Positions 9,858 to 18,819 are shown, counted from the stretch's first letter. The stretch is 64,000 bases of DNA from Porphyrobacter sp. AAP60 (GCF_001296025.1 NZ_LJHV01000008.1:1-64000), one strand, 5' to 3'. Notes: generated by a model not told the origin, from the sequence alone. A program made the numbers and translations.

Positions 9858-10415
9858 ATGACCGCCTTCACTCTGACCCCCGCGCCCTCAACCACCGCCC
9901 GCCGCATCATCGGCAAGCCCGCTGCCAGCTTCGATATCGGCCCGGTGGCCCGCACGGCTGTCAGCCTCGCCTGCTTCACCATGAGCTTTGCCGTGCTGCT
10001 CGCGCTGGGCAAGGCGGCGTTGGGGATGGTCGAGAACCTGCACCACTACAACAAGCTGCCGGTCATCATCCATGTCGCCGCCGTGCTGCCCACCATCCCG
10101 CTGGGCGGGTGGCTGCTGCTGGCGAAGAAAGGCACCACGCTGCACAAGCAGCTCGGCAAGCTGTGGCTGGTGCTGATGCTGATCACCGCGACATCGGCGA
10201 TCTTCATCCAGTCATCGGGCGGTTATAGCTGGATCCACCTGTTCGTTCCGATCACCTTCCATGCGGCGTGGAAGGTGGTGGCGACGGCCCGGCGCGGGGA
10301 TATTCAAGCGCACAAGCGGCATCTGGTGTTCACCTATCTGACCGCGCTGATGCTGCCGGGCGTTGCCGCCTTCATGGTGCCGGGCCGCCTGATGAACGTG
10401 ATGCTGCTGGGCTGA
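9858..10415 (+). CDS. DUF2306-like integral membrane protein
   Basis: The 185-residue protein has five or so predicted membrane helices (for example AVSLACFTMSFAVLLALG, LPVIIHVAAVLPTIPLGGWLLL, LWLVLMLITATSAIFIQ and HLVFTYLTALMLPGVAAFMV) and the conserved family pattern of a His in the VIIHV helix, HKQLGKLW, and FHAAWKVVATARRGDIQAHKRHL. Histidines in the membrane suggest heme or metal binding, but the function is unknown. The start at 9858 follows ACGGAG. It is divergent from the LytTR regulator, which probably controls it. Confidence 0.8.
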   Translation: MTAFTLTPAPSTTARRIIGKPAASFDIGPVARTAVSLACFTMSFAVLLALGKAALGMVENLHHYNKLPVIIHVAAVLPTIPLGGWLLLAKKGTTLHKQLGKLWLVLMLITATSAIFIQSSGGYSWIHLFVPITFHAAWKVVATARRGDIQAHKRHLVFTYLTALMLPGVAAFMVPGRLMNVMLLG

Positions 10416-10526
10416 AGCCGCCCATCATATTACCATCACCCTGCTGCAACATATTAACGGCCTCTTTACCGGAATCACGTAAACCCCTCATATCGAACAG
10501 GGATTTTACTTGGCAGGGCCGCAATC

Positions 10527-11750
10527 ATGTCACTGATGGACCCCGGTTCGGTGCGCAAATTTACGGCAACACCACCGCGCGCGCCGAACCGGCTGTCATA
10601 CCCGCTGATCGACCGCTGGTCGGCTGCGCTGAACACTTCGTTCGCTGCTGCGCTGGCCAAGGTCGAACTGCGCCGTCCTGCGGGCCTGCCGCAGCACGAA
10701 CGCAAACGCTGGGCCGAACTGGCTGCGCGGGCCACACCGGGAAATATCTTTGCGCAAGACTGGTTCATGGAACCAGCGCTGCGCCATTGTGGCCGCGAAT
10801 GGTCGTTACGGCTGGCGGTTGTGCGGCAGGCGTCTGGCGAATGGCTTGGCGCGCTGCCTCTGGTGATGAGGCCGGCGATCGGGCGGGTGCCTGTGCCCGC
10901 ACTGCACGGTTGGCACGCCGCCGATCAGTTTCTGGGTACGCCGCTGGTGTTGCCGGGCGCAGAAAAGGCTTTCTGGCAGGCACTGTTGGCGCGGCTCGAT
11001 CGCAAGCCAGGTGTGGCATTGGGGCTGTGCTGCGGACCGATGCCGGTAAACGACCCGGTGACGCTGGCATTGGCCAGCCTGTGCGCCGAGCAGGGCCGTA
11101 TCATGCATGTGAGCGACAGCTTCACACGGCCCGCGCGCCTCGCTTCAAGCCAACCCGATCCTCTGGCCATGGGCAAGCTCGACACGCGGCTCGATGCGCT
11201 GGAGGCGCGGCTGGCAAGCGATCTTGGCCCGGTGCGGCTGGTGCTGCACGACAGCGGCGAGAGTTGCGATCCGTGGGTGGCGGCCTTCCTCGCGCTGGAA
11301 CGTGCGGGGTGGAAGGATCAGGCCGGCAGCGCATTGGCCTGGGACAGTGCCAACAGCGCGCTGTTCCGCGAAGTCATCCGCCACGGCCACAGTAGCGGCA
11401 CAGTGCGGCTTGCCAGCCTGACTGCGGGCGAGACAATCGTGGCGATGACCAGCTGGTTCGTCACTGGCGGCCATGCCTATGGCTACAAGCTGGCGTTTGA
11501 CGAGGCATACCGCAGCGCCGCGCCCGGACAATTGCTGATGCGCCATGTGGCACGCACTCTCGACGGGGAGCCGCCGGTGCTGTTCGACACCTGCACCGCC
11601 CGCGATGCGCCCGCCGATCCGCTATGGCCCGATCGCCGTGCGTTCGGGACATTTGCGGTTGCTATCGGCAGCCCGGCGCGGCGGCGGCTGTTCGATGGGT
11701 TGATGCGCGCAAAGATCGGGGCGACCGGAAAGCCCGAGCAGATGGCTTAG
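10527..11750 (+). CDS. GNAT-fold acyltransferase, BioF2/CelD-like
   Basis: The 407-residue protein resembles the BioF2-like acetyltransferases (CelD/BcsL family), with the RATPGNIFAQDWFMEPALRHC segment in the first half and a GNAT-like second half containing VAMTSWFVTGGHAYGYKLAFDEAYRSAAPGQ, in which YKLAFDEAY and PGQLLM resemble the usual acceptor-binding core. Members work on cell-surface polysaccharides or lipids; the substrate here is unknown. Its stop overlaps that of the convergent SLOG-like gene by a few bases. It has no visible operon partner. Confidence 0.75.
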   Translation: MSLMDPGSVRKFTATPPRAPNRLSYPLIDRWSAALNTSFAAALAKVELRRPAGLPQHERKRWAELAARATPGNIFAQDWFMEPALRHCGREWSLRLAVVRQASGEWLGALPLVMRPAIGRVPVPALHGWHAADQFLGTPLVLPGAEKAFWQALLARLDRKPGVALGLCCGPMPVNDPVTLALASLCAEQGRIMHVSDSFTRPARLASSQPDPLAMGKLDTRLDALEARLASDLGPVRLVLHDSGESCDPWVAAFLALERAGWKDQAGSALAWDSANSALFREVIRHGHSSGTVRLASLTAGETIVAMTSWFVTGGHAYGYKLAFDEAYRSAAPGQLLMRHVARTLDGEPPVLFDTCTARDAPADPLWPDRRAFGTFAVAIGSPARRRLFDGLMRAKIGATGKPEQMA

Positions 11751-13768
11751 GCCGGCAGCGCCAGATGCTTGGCACCGAACACCGATTGCCAGCTGGCAAT
11801 TTCCTCGACCACCGCATCATCCAGCGCGTGCACCAGATCGGCGGCGGCGGCATAGGTCAGCGCGGCTTCGTCACCCGATAACAGCAGCGTGACCCGCGCC
11901 TCGATCTCGCCAAGCCGCTCTGCCGCCACCCGCGAAATCGCGCCGAAACGTTCGAAATCCCCGAAATAGCGTAGGCCTGCAAGGTTCGCGCCGAGTGTGG
12001 GGAAGGCCACGCCGAGGAAAGTGAACAGCGGCGACAGGTCGGCGGCCAACTGCTTGGGCACCACCCCTGCGATCCCCCCGCCCTTCAGCAGCAGATAGCC
12101 AACCACCGAAACCACAGCGAGAACGAAACAGGTCTCCGCCGTCTTGTCGAGCCGGTGGTGCACCTTCTCCAGCCGGTGGGCTTTGGCTTCGTGATAGGTG
12201 CGTTGGGCGGTGAGGTGTGGCAGCGCCAGCCCGGCCAGCCCGGCGCGCAGATAGTCCCGCGTCACGCGCACCTGCGGCAATCCGGCTTCGCGCAGCGCGT
12301 GACGCACGAAATGTTCGGGCCACTCGGCATTGCCCTCGCCCCCGCCTTCCCGCGCCCAGCGACCGGTGGGGCGGGCCACGCCGAGCAGCAGCAGCGCAGG
12401 CGCATGGCGCATATATTCCGCCACCCGCCGCAGTTCGAACCAGCGCCGGTGCCAGCCGAGCCGCGATCCCGCCGCCGTCAGCCCCAGAATGCCCGCCAGC
12501 AGCAGCAGTTCAACCGCGGCAAAGGCCCACTTGTATTCGCCAAGGCCGGTGGGGAGGAACGCGATCCCGATGATCACCGCCAGCGTCGCCAGCACGAAAT
12601 TGACCCCCATGCCGCTGCGATAGGCATCGGCAAGGCGGCTGGCGATGCCATCGGCCCAGGCGAACAGCGGCAGCACTCCGTTGGCGAGATGCGCCGCCAT
12701 CGCCGCATCGCCGCCCGGCATGGTCTGCGCAGCGGTGACGACAGGCGCGCCGCTGCCTTGCGCAATGGCATCGGGCGCTTCGTAATCGACCCGCAACGAA
12801 CCGAAGATCGCACCGCCGCCGCCGAACACCCGTTCGATCCGGCGATACAGCCCGAACCACCGGCTGCTGCGCCCGCGCCACACCTCGCGCGTCAGCTGAT
12901 CGGCGCTCCACCCGTCCACCGCCATGGCAGCGCCGATGATCGCTTCGAGCCGGGCGACATCATGCGCGCCTTCAGCGGGCGCTGGCTGGGCCAGTTCTTC
13001 GGGCCGGGTAACGATGCGCCATGCCCCCGACGCTGCCGGGTCGATCAGCAGCACCGGCGTGCCCATCGTCAGCGCAGTCACAATCGTGTGCCCCGTTCCA
13101 CCCGGCAGATTGGCGACCTTCCCGTCCCACACTGCGATCACCAGATCGGTGCGTTCGATCATCACGCGGCCTGCCAGCGCGACATTGTCCGATACCAGCG
13201 CATCAAACGCCCGCGCCGCGCCGCGATCATCGGGATCGGCGAGACTGGCAAGCCACAGCGCCTCCACCTCGGCATCGCGGTCTGCCAGTTCGAACAATTG
13301 CGCGCGCGCCGTGATTGCCCGGATGGCCGCAGCCTTCGCCTCCACCGCAGGATCGGCAGACGGCCTGCCCGCCAGCATCGCAGCGGCATCGGCAGCGCTG
13401 GCCGGATGGGCATTGATCGCGCTGTTCAGCACCGCGCCGAACGGCAAGGGCACCGCCAGTTCCCACCCGCATTCCAGCGCCAGCCGCGCTGCCACCTGAT
13501 CGGTTCCGTCCACCATCAGGCTGTGCAACCGCACCGCGCCCTGCGCACCGGGCAGCACGGCGACCATCGCTTCGATGCGGGCAAACAGTTCGGCCAGCGA
13601 CGCCGCAATCGCATCGCCGTGCGCGCAGAACGAATCATTGGATGCGCGGTGCCCGGTAATGCCCAGCGCAAGATGCGGCTGCCAGCTATCGCGGATTTGC
13701 GTACCGATCTGCGCCGCCCCGGTTTCCAGCCCAGTTTCCGGCCCAGTTTCCGGCCCAGTTTCCGGCAT
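11747..13768 (-). CDS. SLOG-like domain fused to a four-helix (SLATT-like) membrane module
   Basis: The N-terminal third of this 673-residue protein looks like a SLOG/LOG Rossmann domain: LALGITGHR at residues 33-41, VDGTDQVAARLALECGWELAVPLPF at 86-110, and DLVIAVWDGK...PGGTGHTIVTAL at 208-233, a nucleotide-binding loop pattern. The C-terminal half has two helix pairs (about 389-405 and 414-433; 546-563 and 579-600) joined by charged helices, the layout of SLATT-type effectors. SLOG domains are proposed to sense or process nucleotides, and SLATT domains to perforate membranes, so a nucleotide-triggered membrane effector is a reasonable inference. ATG 13768 is preferred over an upstream TTG. 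It is divergent from the Sel1/trypsin gene. Confidence 0.65.
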   Translation of the reverse strand: MPETGPETGPETGLETGAAQIGTQIRDSWQPHLALGITGHRASNDSFCAHGDAIAASLAELFARIEAMVAVLPGAQGAVRLHSLMVDGTDQVAARLALECGWELAVPLPFGAVLNSAINAHPASAADAAAMLAGRPSADPAVEAKAAAIRAITARAQLFELADRDAEVEALWLASLADPDDRGAARAFDALVSDNVALAGRVMIERTDLVIAVWDGKVANLPGGTGHTIVTALTMGTPVLLIDPAASGAWRIVTRPEELAQPAPAEGAHDVARLEAIIGAAMAVDGWSADQLTREVWRGRSSRWFGLYRRIERVFGGGGAIFGSLRVDYEAPDAIAQGSGAPVVTAAQTMPGGDAAMAAHLANGVLPLFAWADGIASRLADAYRSGMGVNFVLATLAVIIGIAFLPTGLGEYKWAFAAVELLLLAGILGLTAAGSRLGWHRRWFELRRVAEYMRHAPALLLLGVARPTGRWAREGGGEGNAEWPEHFVRHALREAGLPQVRVTRDYLRAGLAGLALPHLTAQRTYHEAKAHRLEKVHHRLDKTAETCFVLAVVSVVGYLLLKGGGIAGVVPKQLAADLSPLFTFLGVAFPTLGANLAGLRYFGDFERFGAISRVAAERLGEIEARVTLLLSGDEAALTYAAAADLVHALDDAVVEEIASWQSVFGAKHLALPA
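13717..13764. repeat. 12-base tandem repeat encoding ETGP units
   Basis: About four copies of a GGCCCAGTTTCC-like unit lie at the start of the SLOG-like gene and encode ETGPETGPETGLETG at residues 3-17. The unit length is a multiple of three, so copy-number change would alter only protein length. Confidence 0.75.
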
Positions 13769-13921
13769 CGCCCCGTCACCCCCTCGCCCGCGCAACGTCG
13801 CAGGCCTGTGATTGCTTAAGCCCTTGTGCTTGCCCGTTACAAGAGGGATGCGATCCGGTTTGCCGGTTTGACGGGTATTGGCGTCAGGTGCATAACGGGC
13901 GTCTCTGGGGGGAGGGTTGCG

Positions 13922-16264
13922 ATGGCTATCCGGCTTCTATCACTGTTGGCGCTGCTGATTGCCTTGGCAAGTCCGGCCACGCCCGCGTGGGCAAATCCGG
14001 TGCCCGCCGATCTGCCGGTACCGCGCGTTTATCCAACAAAAGGCATCCCGCGTGCCGATCCTGCTAAACCCGCCGAACAGCGTGCCCGGGAAGAGGCGCA
14101 GGCCGATACCTACGAAATCGCCTGCACAGGACGAGCAGGGGCCGGAACTAGGGCAGATAGATGGGCGGCCTGCGCCGATCTTGGCCGCGCCTACTACCTC
14201 GGTGAAGGTCGGCCGCAAAACCGTCCGGTGGCCGAATTGCTGTTTCGCCGTGCTTGCGATGGTGGCAGCGGCGCCGGATGTTTCGACCTGGGAACAGTGC
14301 TTGAGGAAACAGAAAGCGATGATGACAAGCTCCTCGCCAACCTGTTTTACGCCCGTGCCTGCACGCTGGGAATGTTGAATGGCTGCGATGCAGAAGCTGA
14401 CGCTTTGGCGTTCGGCACCTTTGCCGAACCTGACCTGCAAGCCGCCGATGCCCTGCGCCGCGCCACCTGCGAACGCGGCGGGCAGGCCGCGTGCCGCACG
14501 CTGGCAGCATTGTTGATCGGGCCGGACAGCTCACGCGCTCAACAGGACGAAGGCCGCGCTTTGCTGGACCGGCAGTGCCGCGCGGGCGATATGAAGGCCT
14601 GCGAGGATGCCGCAGCCCACTGGTACCGGCTGATCGAATATGACTCTGCCGCGCGGTTTGCAGAGTATCAGCAACTCGCCTGCGCGGCTGGCAGCGCCCA
14701 ATCATGCGATGAACGCGGACGCGCCGTGCTGAACGATGCCTATTTGCGTGATGAGCCGGTGCGCGCGGCCGCGCTGCAATATTTCGATCGCGCCTGCATG
14801 CTGGATGAATACTCCTGTTCGCCCGCCGCCCATATCCGCGCCGAGCCGCTGCTTACCGTCCAATGTGATAGCGGGGATCAGACATCGTGCCTCACCTTAG
14901 GGCAAATGCTGGCAGATGCTGCCAGCCCTGTTGCCGATAAAATGCGCGCTCTGGCGGTGCTCGGCGCGGGATGTGATGCCGGTGCAACCAAAGCCTGCTG
15001 GCCTGCTGCCAGACTGCTGATTGACCAATCACGCGCAAATATCGCGTCCGATCCGGCCCGCCTGCAATTCTATCTCGATCGCAGCTGCGCCTCTGGTGAA
15101 CGAGCCGTCTGCGAAACTCTTGCCGATCTGCTGGCCAAGGGCGACCTGTTGCAACAGGACGAAGCCGCGGCTGCCACCCTGTATCTCGATATTTGCGAAA
15201 ACGCGGTCTTCTCTGGCAAGGCCTGCGATTTTCTCAAAGATTACGGGGCGCGTAATGCAGCTGCCCCGCTGGTGCTGGCCAAGGCCAATTTCGGCCCTGA
15301 CCTTACACCTGAGGAAGTGGAGCAAGAGGCGGAACGGGAGCGCCAGCTGGCAGAACAGCGGAAGAAGGAAATCCAGGAAGATTACAAACGCGCCTGCACC
15401 ACCACCACCGTGGTGTTCGAAGGGCAGAGCTACAGCGACACATTGTGCGTGCCCGTTGTCCGCGTGATCAGAGGCTTTACCGTGACTCGCGGCGAAGCCC
15501 CGTGGCAGGCGCTGCTATGGCGCCCCCCCGTGCTGGGGCAGGAAACCTATGTTCCGGCACAGCGGGTTTTGTGCGGGGGCACCGTAATCAGCGAAGGCTG
15601 GATCCTCACCGCTGCGCACTGTCTGACCGATCAGGATTTTTCCATCGACAAGGCCGGGCACCGGGTGCGGCTGGGTCTCAGCAATCCGCTGACGGATGAA
15701 GGCTTCAGCTATCCGATCCTGCGGGCGATCCCGCATCCCGATTATGATCGCGAGGTGCTGGCCTTCGATATTGCGCTCGTCCAGTTCGACACACGGCGGG
15801 GCACGCGCGGGCGCAAGGCAACGCCCCCGGCGCGCGTGCGGCTGGATCCCCTGCCGCTTGAACAGCGCAAGCTGGAAGCGCTTGAACCGGTGATGACCTA
15901 TGGCTGGGGCGTGACCAAGGTGGGCACGGGATTGATACCCGATCACCTGCGCGGTGCGCGGTTGCGGCTGCGCGACAGGACATCCTGCACCAACCAGACC
16001 AAACTCAGGGACAGCAAGCGGCGCGATTCGGTGGTGTGCGCCGATCAAAGCAGGGCCGAAGATGGCGGACAAGCCTGCGACGGCGACAGCGGCGGCCCGC
16101 TGATCAGCTTTGGCGATGTCGACAAGGTACCAACCGTGATCGGCGTGGTCAGCGGCGGCAAAGATTGCGGCACAGCCGACAAACCAAGCCGCTATATCCG
16201 CGTTGCCCACCCGAAGGTCAGGCAATGGCTGGCACAATATCTGCCCATTTCCAGGATGCGCTAG
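13922..16264 (+). CDS. Exported Sel1-like-repeat protein with C-terminal trypsin-like protease
   Basis: The 780-residue protein has a Sec signal peptide (about residues 1-25, ending TPAWA). Residues about 70-450 hold a series of Cys-rich Sel1-like alpha repeats (A...LG.AY.LGEG, RACDGGSGAGCFDLG, RATCERGGQAACRTLA, QCRAGDMKACEDAA). A short coiled, charged stretch (EEVEQEAERERQLAEQRKKE) leads to a chymotrypsin-fold protease with an intact triad: His566 in LTAAHC, Asp616 in DIALV, Ser723 in GDSGGPL. It therefore should be an active periplasmic or surface protease with a repeat-built partner-binding arm. The start at 13922 follows GGGGGGAGGG. It shares a 153-base divergent promoter region with the SLOG-like gene. 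Confidence 0.88.
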   Translation: MAIRLLSLLALLIALASPATPAWANPVPADLPVPRVYPTKGIPRADPAKPAEQRAREEAQADTYEIACTGRAGAGTRADRWAACADLGRAYYLGEGRPQNRPVAELLFRRACDGGSGAGCFDLGTVLEETESDDDKLLANLFYARACTLGMLNGCDAEADALAFGTFAEPDLQAADALRRATCERGGQAACRTLAALLIGPDSSRAQQDEGRALLDRQCRAGDMKACEDAAAHWYRLIEYDSAARFAEYQQLACAAGSAQSCDERGRAVLNDAYLRDEPVRAAALQYFDRACMLDEYSCSPAAHIRAEPLLTVQCDSGDQTSCLTLGQMLADAASPVADKMRALAVLGAGCDAGATKACWPAARLLIDQSRANIASDPARLQFYLDRSCASGERAVCETLADLLAKGDLLQQDEAAAATLYLDICENAVFSGKACDFLKDYGARNAAAPLVLAKANFGPDLTPEEVEQEAERERQLAEQRKKEIQEDYKRACTTTTVVFEGQSYSDTLCVPVVRVIRGFTVTRGEAPWQALLWRPPVLGQETYVPAQRVLCGGTVISEGWILTAAHCLTDQDFSIDKAGHRVRLGLSNPLTDEGFSYPILRAIPHPDYDREVLAFDIALVQFDTRRGTRGRKATPPARVRLDPLPLEQRKLEALEPVMTYGWGVTKVGTGLIPDHLRGARLRLRDRTSCTNQTKLRDSKRRDSVVCADQSRAEDGGQACDGDSGGPLISFGDVDKVPTVIGVVSGGKDCGTADKPSRYIRVAHPKVRQWLAQYLPISRMR

Positions 16265-16325
16265 GCTGCGGCTTGGTCGCTCCAGGTGTCGTCTAGACCC
16301 CCTCTAGACCCCGCCTTGCCTTCGC

Positions 16326-16359
16326 CCCGTGCAATGTTTCACGTGAAACATTGCACGGG
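16326..16359. promoter_or_regulatory. parS: parS centromere site inside a 34-bp perfect palindrome
   Basis: Positions 16335-16350 read TGTTTCACGTGAAACA, which matches the consensus chromosomal parS site bound by ParB/Spo0J at every position. The symmetry extends outward to a 34-bp perfect palindrome (16326-16359). ParB nucleates here, loads as a CTP-dependent sliding clamp, and directs chromosome segregation with ParA. It lies between two convergent genes, where a spreading protein would disturb little. There is no T-tract, so it is not simply a terminator, although the hairpin could add to transcription arrest. Confidence 0.9.
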
Positions 16360-16368
16360 AAGGTAGGC

Positions 16369-16605
16369 CTATTCAGCCGCCGGAGCAGCCCCGGCCTCGG
16401 TCATCGGCGCTTCAGCAGGGCGGATCGGATTGCTGGTCGGATCAATATCCGCGGCGGCGGCAGCGGCTTCGTCGACCGGTTCTGCGGCAGGTGCCATCAT
16501 TTCGGTTTCAGCCGGTGCAGCCGGTTCTTCCGCGGTCTTGCCTTCACACGCAGCCAGTGCCAGCGCGCCACCTGCAACCGCTACGAAAGTCAGTATCTTT
16601 CTCAT
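16369..16605 (-). CDS. Small Ala/Glu/Pro-rich lipoprotein
   Basis: The 78-residue product starts MRKILTFVAVAGGALALAAC, a signal peptide with a lipobox (LAAC) so the mature protein would begin with a lipidated cysteine. The rest is low-complexity (AAPAETEMMAPAAEPV), probably disordered, with a run of five alanines. I do not recognise a function. The start at 16605 is preferred to the ATG at 16611 because the GGGGG Shine-Dalgarno stretch then has normal 8-base spacing. It is convergent with the protease gene across the parS site. Confidence 0.75.
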   Translation of the reverse strand: MRKILTFVAVAGGALALAACEGKTAEEPAAPAETEMMAPAAEPVDEAAAAAADIDPTSNPIRPAEAPMTEAGAAPAAE

Positions 16606-16650
16606 GTTCATTACCCCCTTTGATCACCCCACATCGGGCACGTTTTGGTA

Positions 16651-18675
16651 TCATGACCCAAGGCGCGAAAGCAAATCCCTGAATTCCGCCTCGCCGCGCA
16701 AGGGATCAAGCAGCGGATCATTGGGTGCAAACAGCATCCCAGGATCACGCGCCACGTAAGCCTGTTCGAGCCGCGTCAAGGCCTGCGCTGCCGCACCGCG
16801 CTGCGCCAAAATCTGCGCCTGTTGGTACCGACTGACATCGCCATATTCACGCATCACCGCATCGAAGGCAGTCTGTGACGCTGCGACATCACCTTGTTTT
16901 GCCGCCGCAATGGCGGTGGCTGTCAGCCTGAAGATCGGCACCGGTTCCTTCGCCGCAGCAGCCAGTGCGCCCGCCGCATCACCCTGCATCAATCGCGCAT
17001 TGGCGATGCCGAAATGCGCGCTGGAAATGCCGGGATTGAGCTGCAAAGCGCGTTCCATCCGGGTGATGACCAGCGGATAATCGCGGGCGAACAACGCAAT
17101 GAACCCTGCCGCCAGAAACGCCCGTGCATTGAGAGGATCCAGTTCCAGCACCCGCGCGATCATCCGCGCGGCAAGCGCCTGATCCGTGCCGTAAGAATGG
17201 AACAATGCCACCCCGCGCAAGGCATCGGCGTCGCCCGGCGCAAGCTGTTCTGCCGCGCGGTAATGCTCCGCCGCGGCGGCGCGCTGCAACTGTCCGTTGT
17301 TCAAGGCAAATCCCAGGGCAAGGTGGCCGCGCGCCAGCTTCGGCTCGATCGCGATGGCCCGCTCTGCCGCAGTGATGGCCTGCGCATAAAGCCGCCGCGT
17401 CTCGTCGGCTTGGCTGGCGGCATTGGCGATAGCGGCCAGCATGGTCGATCGCATCGCGTGGGCCGCAGCATAGGCCGGGTCTTCCGCAATTGCCCCATCA
17501 AACTGTGCCAGCGCCGCCCGGTCTGTCTCCTGCCCGGTCGACAGGTCGTAGAGCGCAAACCCGCGCAGATATGCTTCATAGGCGATGACCGAACGGGTGC
17601 CCCCGACATCCTCCTGCGCGGCGACAGCGCTTTTCGCTTCCTGATCGGTCGCGATTTCGGCGACCAGAGAAAGCGCAACCTTTTCCGATATTTCAGATTG
17701 TACTGCGAAGATATCTTCCAGGCCCCGGTCATAGGTTTCGCCCCAGCGAACCACCCCGCCATCAATCGCCACCAGTTGTGCCGCGATCCTCAGGCGGGTG
17801 GCATCGCGCTGCACGCTGCCGCGCAGGATGTGGCCCACGCCCAGTTTGCGGCCGATGGCGAATTCATCCTCACCCTCGATCGCGCTGGACGAGGTCGGGG
17901 CCGATACCCTGAGCCGCGGATTGCGCGCGAGGACGGAGCGTAACTCATTGGAAAGCCCTTGGGAAAACCACTCTTTCTCAGGGTCGCCGGTGAGGTTGGC
18001 AAACGGCAGAACGACCATCGAGATCGCCCGTTCCCCCGCACCGCCCAGCAAGCCGGACTTCCATACACCCAGCACACCGGCACCGCCCGCCAGCGCCGCA
18101 CCGCCCAGCATCAAGGTGCGGCGCGACAGTGCAAATCCGCCAGCGGGCGCGGGTCTGGAGGCAGGCAAGACAGGGTCAAGCGCGGGCAAGACAGGGTCTA
18201 ACCCACCCTGCGCCCCGCCTGCCTTGGCCCGCACTGCAACCACGATCCGGGCGGCTTCGGGTGCGTCAGCCTTGCCATTCCAGCTGCTGATATCAAGCAG
18301 TTGGAACTGCCGGAAGCCCAGCGGCGCCATTGTGCCGTCAATCGACAGCGGGACAAGGCACCCGCGTTCCCGCCCGCGCTGCGCTTCGTCGCGCACCCAG
18401 TGCGAATCCACCGATGTCGCCGACCACAGCACAACCACCGCCGCCGCCCCTTCCAGCGCGGCCTCGGTAGTCCTGAGGTAATTCTCCCCGCCTTCCAGCC
18501 GCCCGTCCCACCACACATCGAAGCCCGCCCCTTCGAGCAAATCGATCACCGGACGGGCATGGGGCAGATCGACACGGGAATAGCTGAGGAACAGCACCGC
18601 TCGCCTTGGCACCGGTGGCGGCGATGGCGCATCATTGCCAGTCTGCACTGCTTCAGCCCCCCTTCGCCGCTGCAT
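16651..18675 (-). CDS. TIR domain - internal Tat-like anchor - TolB/FlgO-like domain - TPR protein
   Basis: The 674-residue protein begins with a TIR domain (about 27-140: VLFLSYSRVD, GFDVWWDGRL, AAAVVVLWSATS, then SHWVRDE). The Glu97 of WVRDE aligns with the catalytic Glu of NAD-cleaving TIR domains, so NADase activity is possible. Around residues 182-205 is SRRTLMLGGAALAGGAGVLG, a hydrophobic helix preceded by a twin-arginine-like motif. Then comes the AISMVVLPFANLTGDPEKEWFSQG type domain (TolB N-terminal/FlgO-like), and finally several TPR-like repeats to the end. The start is uncertain: the ATG at 18675 lacks a strong Shine-Dalgarno, and a TTG lies upstream at 18750. It stands alone on the strand. 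Confidence 0.85.
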   Translation of the reverse strand: MQRRRGAEAVQTGNDAPSPPPVPRRAVLFLSYSRVDLPHARPVIDLLEGAGFDVWWDGRLEGGENYLRTTEAALEGAAAVVVLWSATSVDSHWVRDEAQRGRERGCLVPLSIDGTMAPLGFRQFQLLDISSWNGKADAPEAARIVVAVRAKAGGAQGGLDPVLPALDPVLPASRPAPAGGFALSRRTLMLGGAALAGGAGVLGVWKSGLLGGAGERAISMVVLPFANLTGDPEKEWFSQGLSNELRSVLARNPRLRVSAPTSSSAIEGEDEFAIGRKLGVGHILRGSVQRDATRLRIAAQLVAIDGGVVRWGETYDRGLEDIFAVQSEISEKVALSLVAEIATDQEAKSAVAAQEDVGGTRSVIAYEAYLRGFALYDLSTGQETDRAALAQFDGAIAEDPAYAAAHAMRSTMLAAIANAASQADETRRLYAQAITAAERAIAIEPKLARGHLALGFALNNGQLQRAAAAEHYRAAEQLAPGDADALRGVALFHSYGTDQALAARMIARVLELDPLNARAFLAAGFIALFARDYPLVITRMERALQLNPGISSAHFGIANARLMQGDAAGALAAAAKEPVPIFRLTATAIAAAKQGDVAASQTAFDAVMREYGDVSRYQQAQILAQRGAAAQALTRLEQAYVARDPGMLFAPNDPLLDPLRGEAEFRDLLSRLGS

Positions 18676-18774
18676 GACAACACATGCTACAGCCAAACGG
18701 GGCGGCACGCCAAGCGGCGATCCACATTGCCCGTTCCAGCCGGCAACCAAATCTGCTTGACGGCCATGCGATCT

Positions 18775-18802
18775 GATATAAATATGATATCATAATTATA
18801 TC
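18775..18802. promoter_or_regulatory. 28-bp near-perfect palindrome, likely operator of the SPFH operon
   Basis: GATATAAATATGAT is mirrored by ATCATAATTATATC, 13 of 14 positions symmetric, with a perfect 12-bp core TATGATATCATA. It is strikingly AT-rich for this genome and ends 17 bases before the SPFH start, where a repressor would overlap the promoter. The ribbon-helix-helix protein encoded at the end of the operon is the obvious candidate ligand. Confidence 0.65.
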
Positions 18803-18819
18803 GCCAATGGAGATTCGTC

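Noticed and set aside
13922..16264. The trypsin-like protease considered as a T6SS effector
   Set aside because: It has a Sec signal peptide, no PAAR/VgrG/Hcp fusion or MIX-like motif, and lies outside the T6SS operons.
16326..16359. The palindrome considered as a simple bidirectional terminator
   Set aside because: There is no T-tract on either side, and the central 16 bases equal the parS consensus, which explains the symmetry better.
16651..18675. TIR protein considered as part of a Thoeris defence system
   Set aside because: No ThsA-like SIR2/SLOG NADase is adjacent, and the TolB-TPR architecture differs from ThsB.
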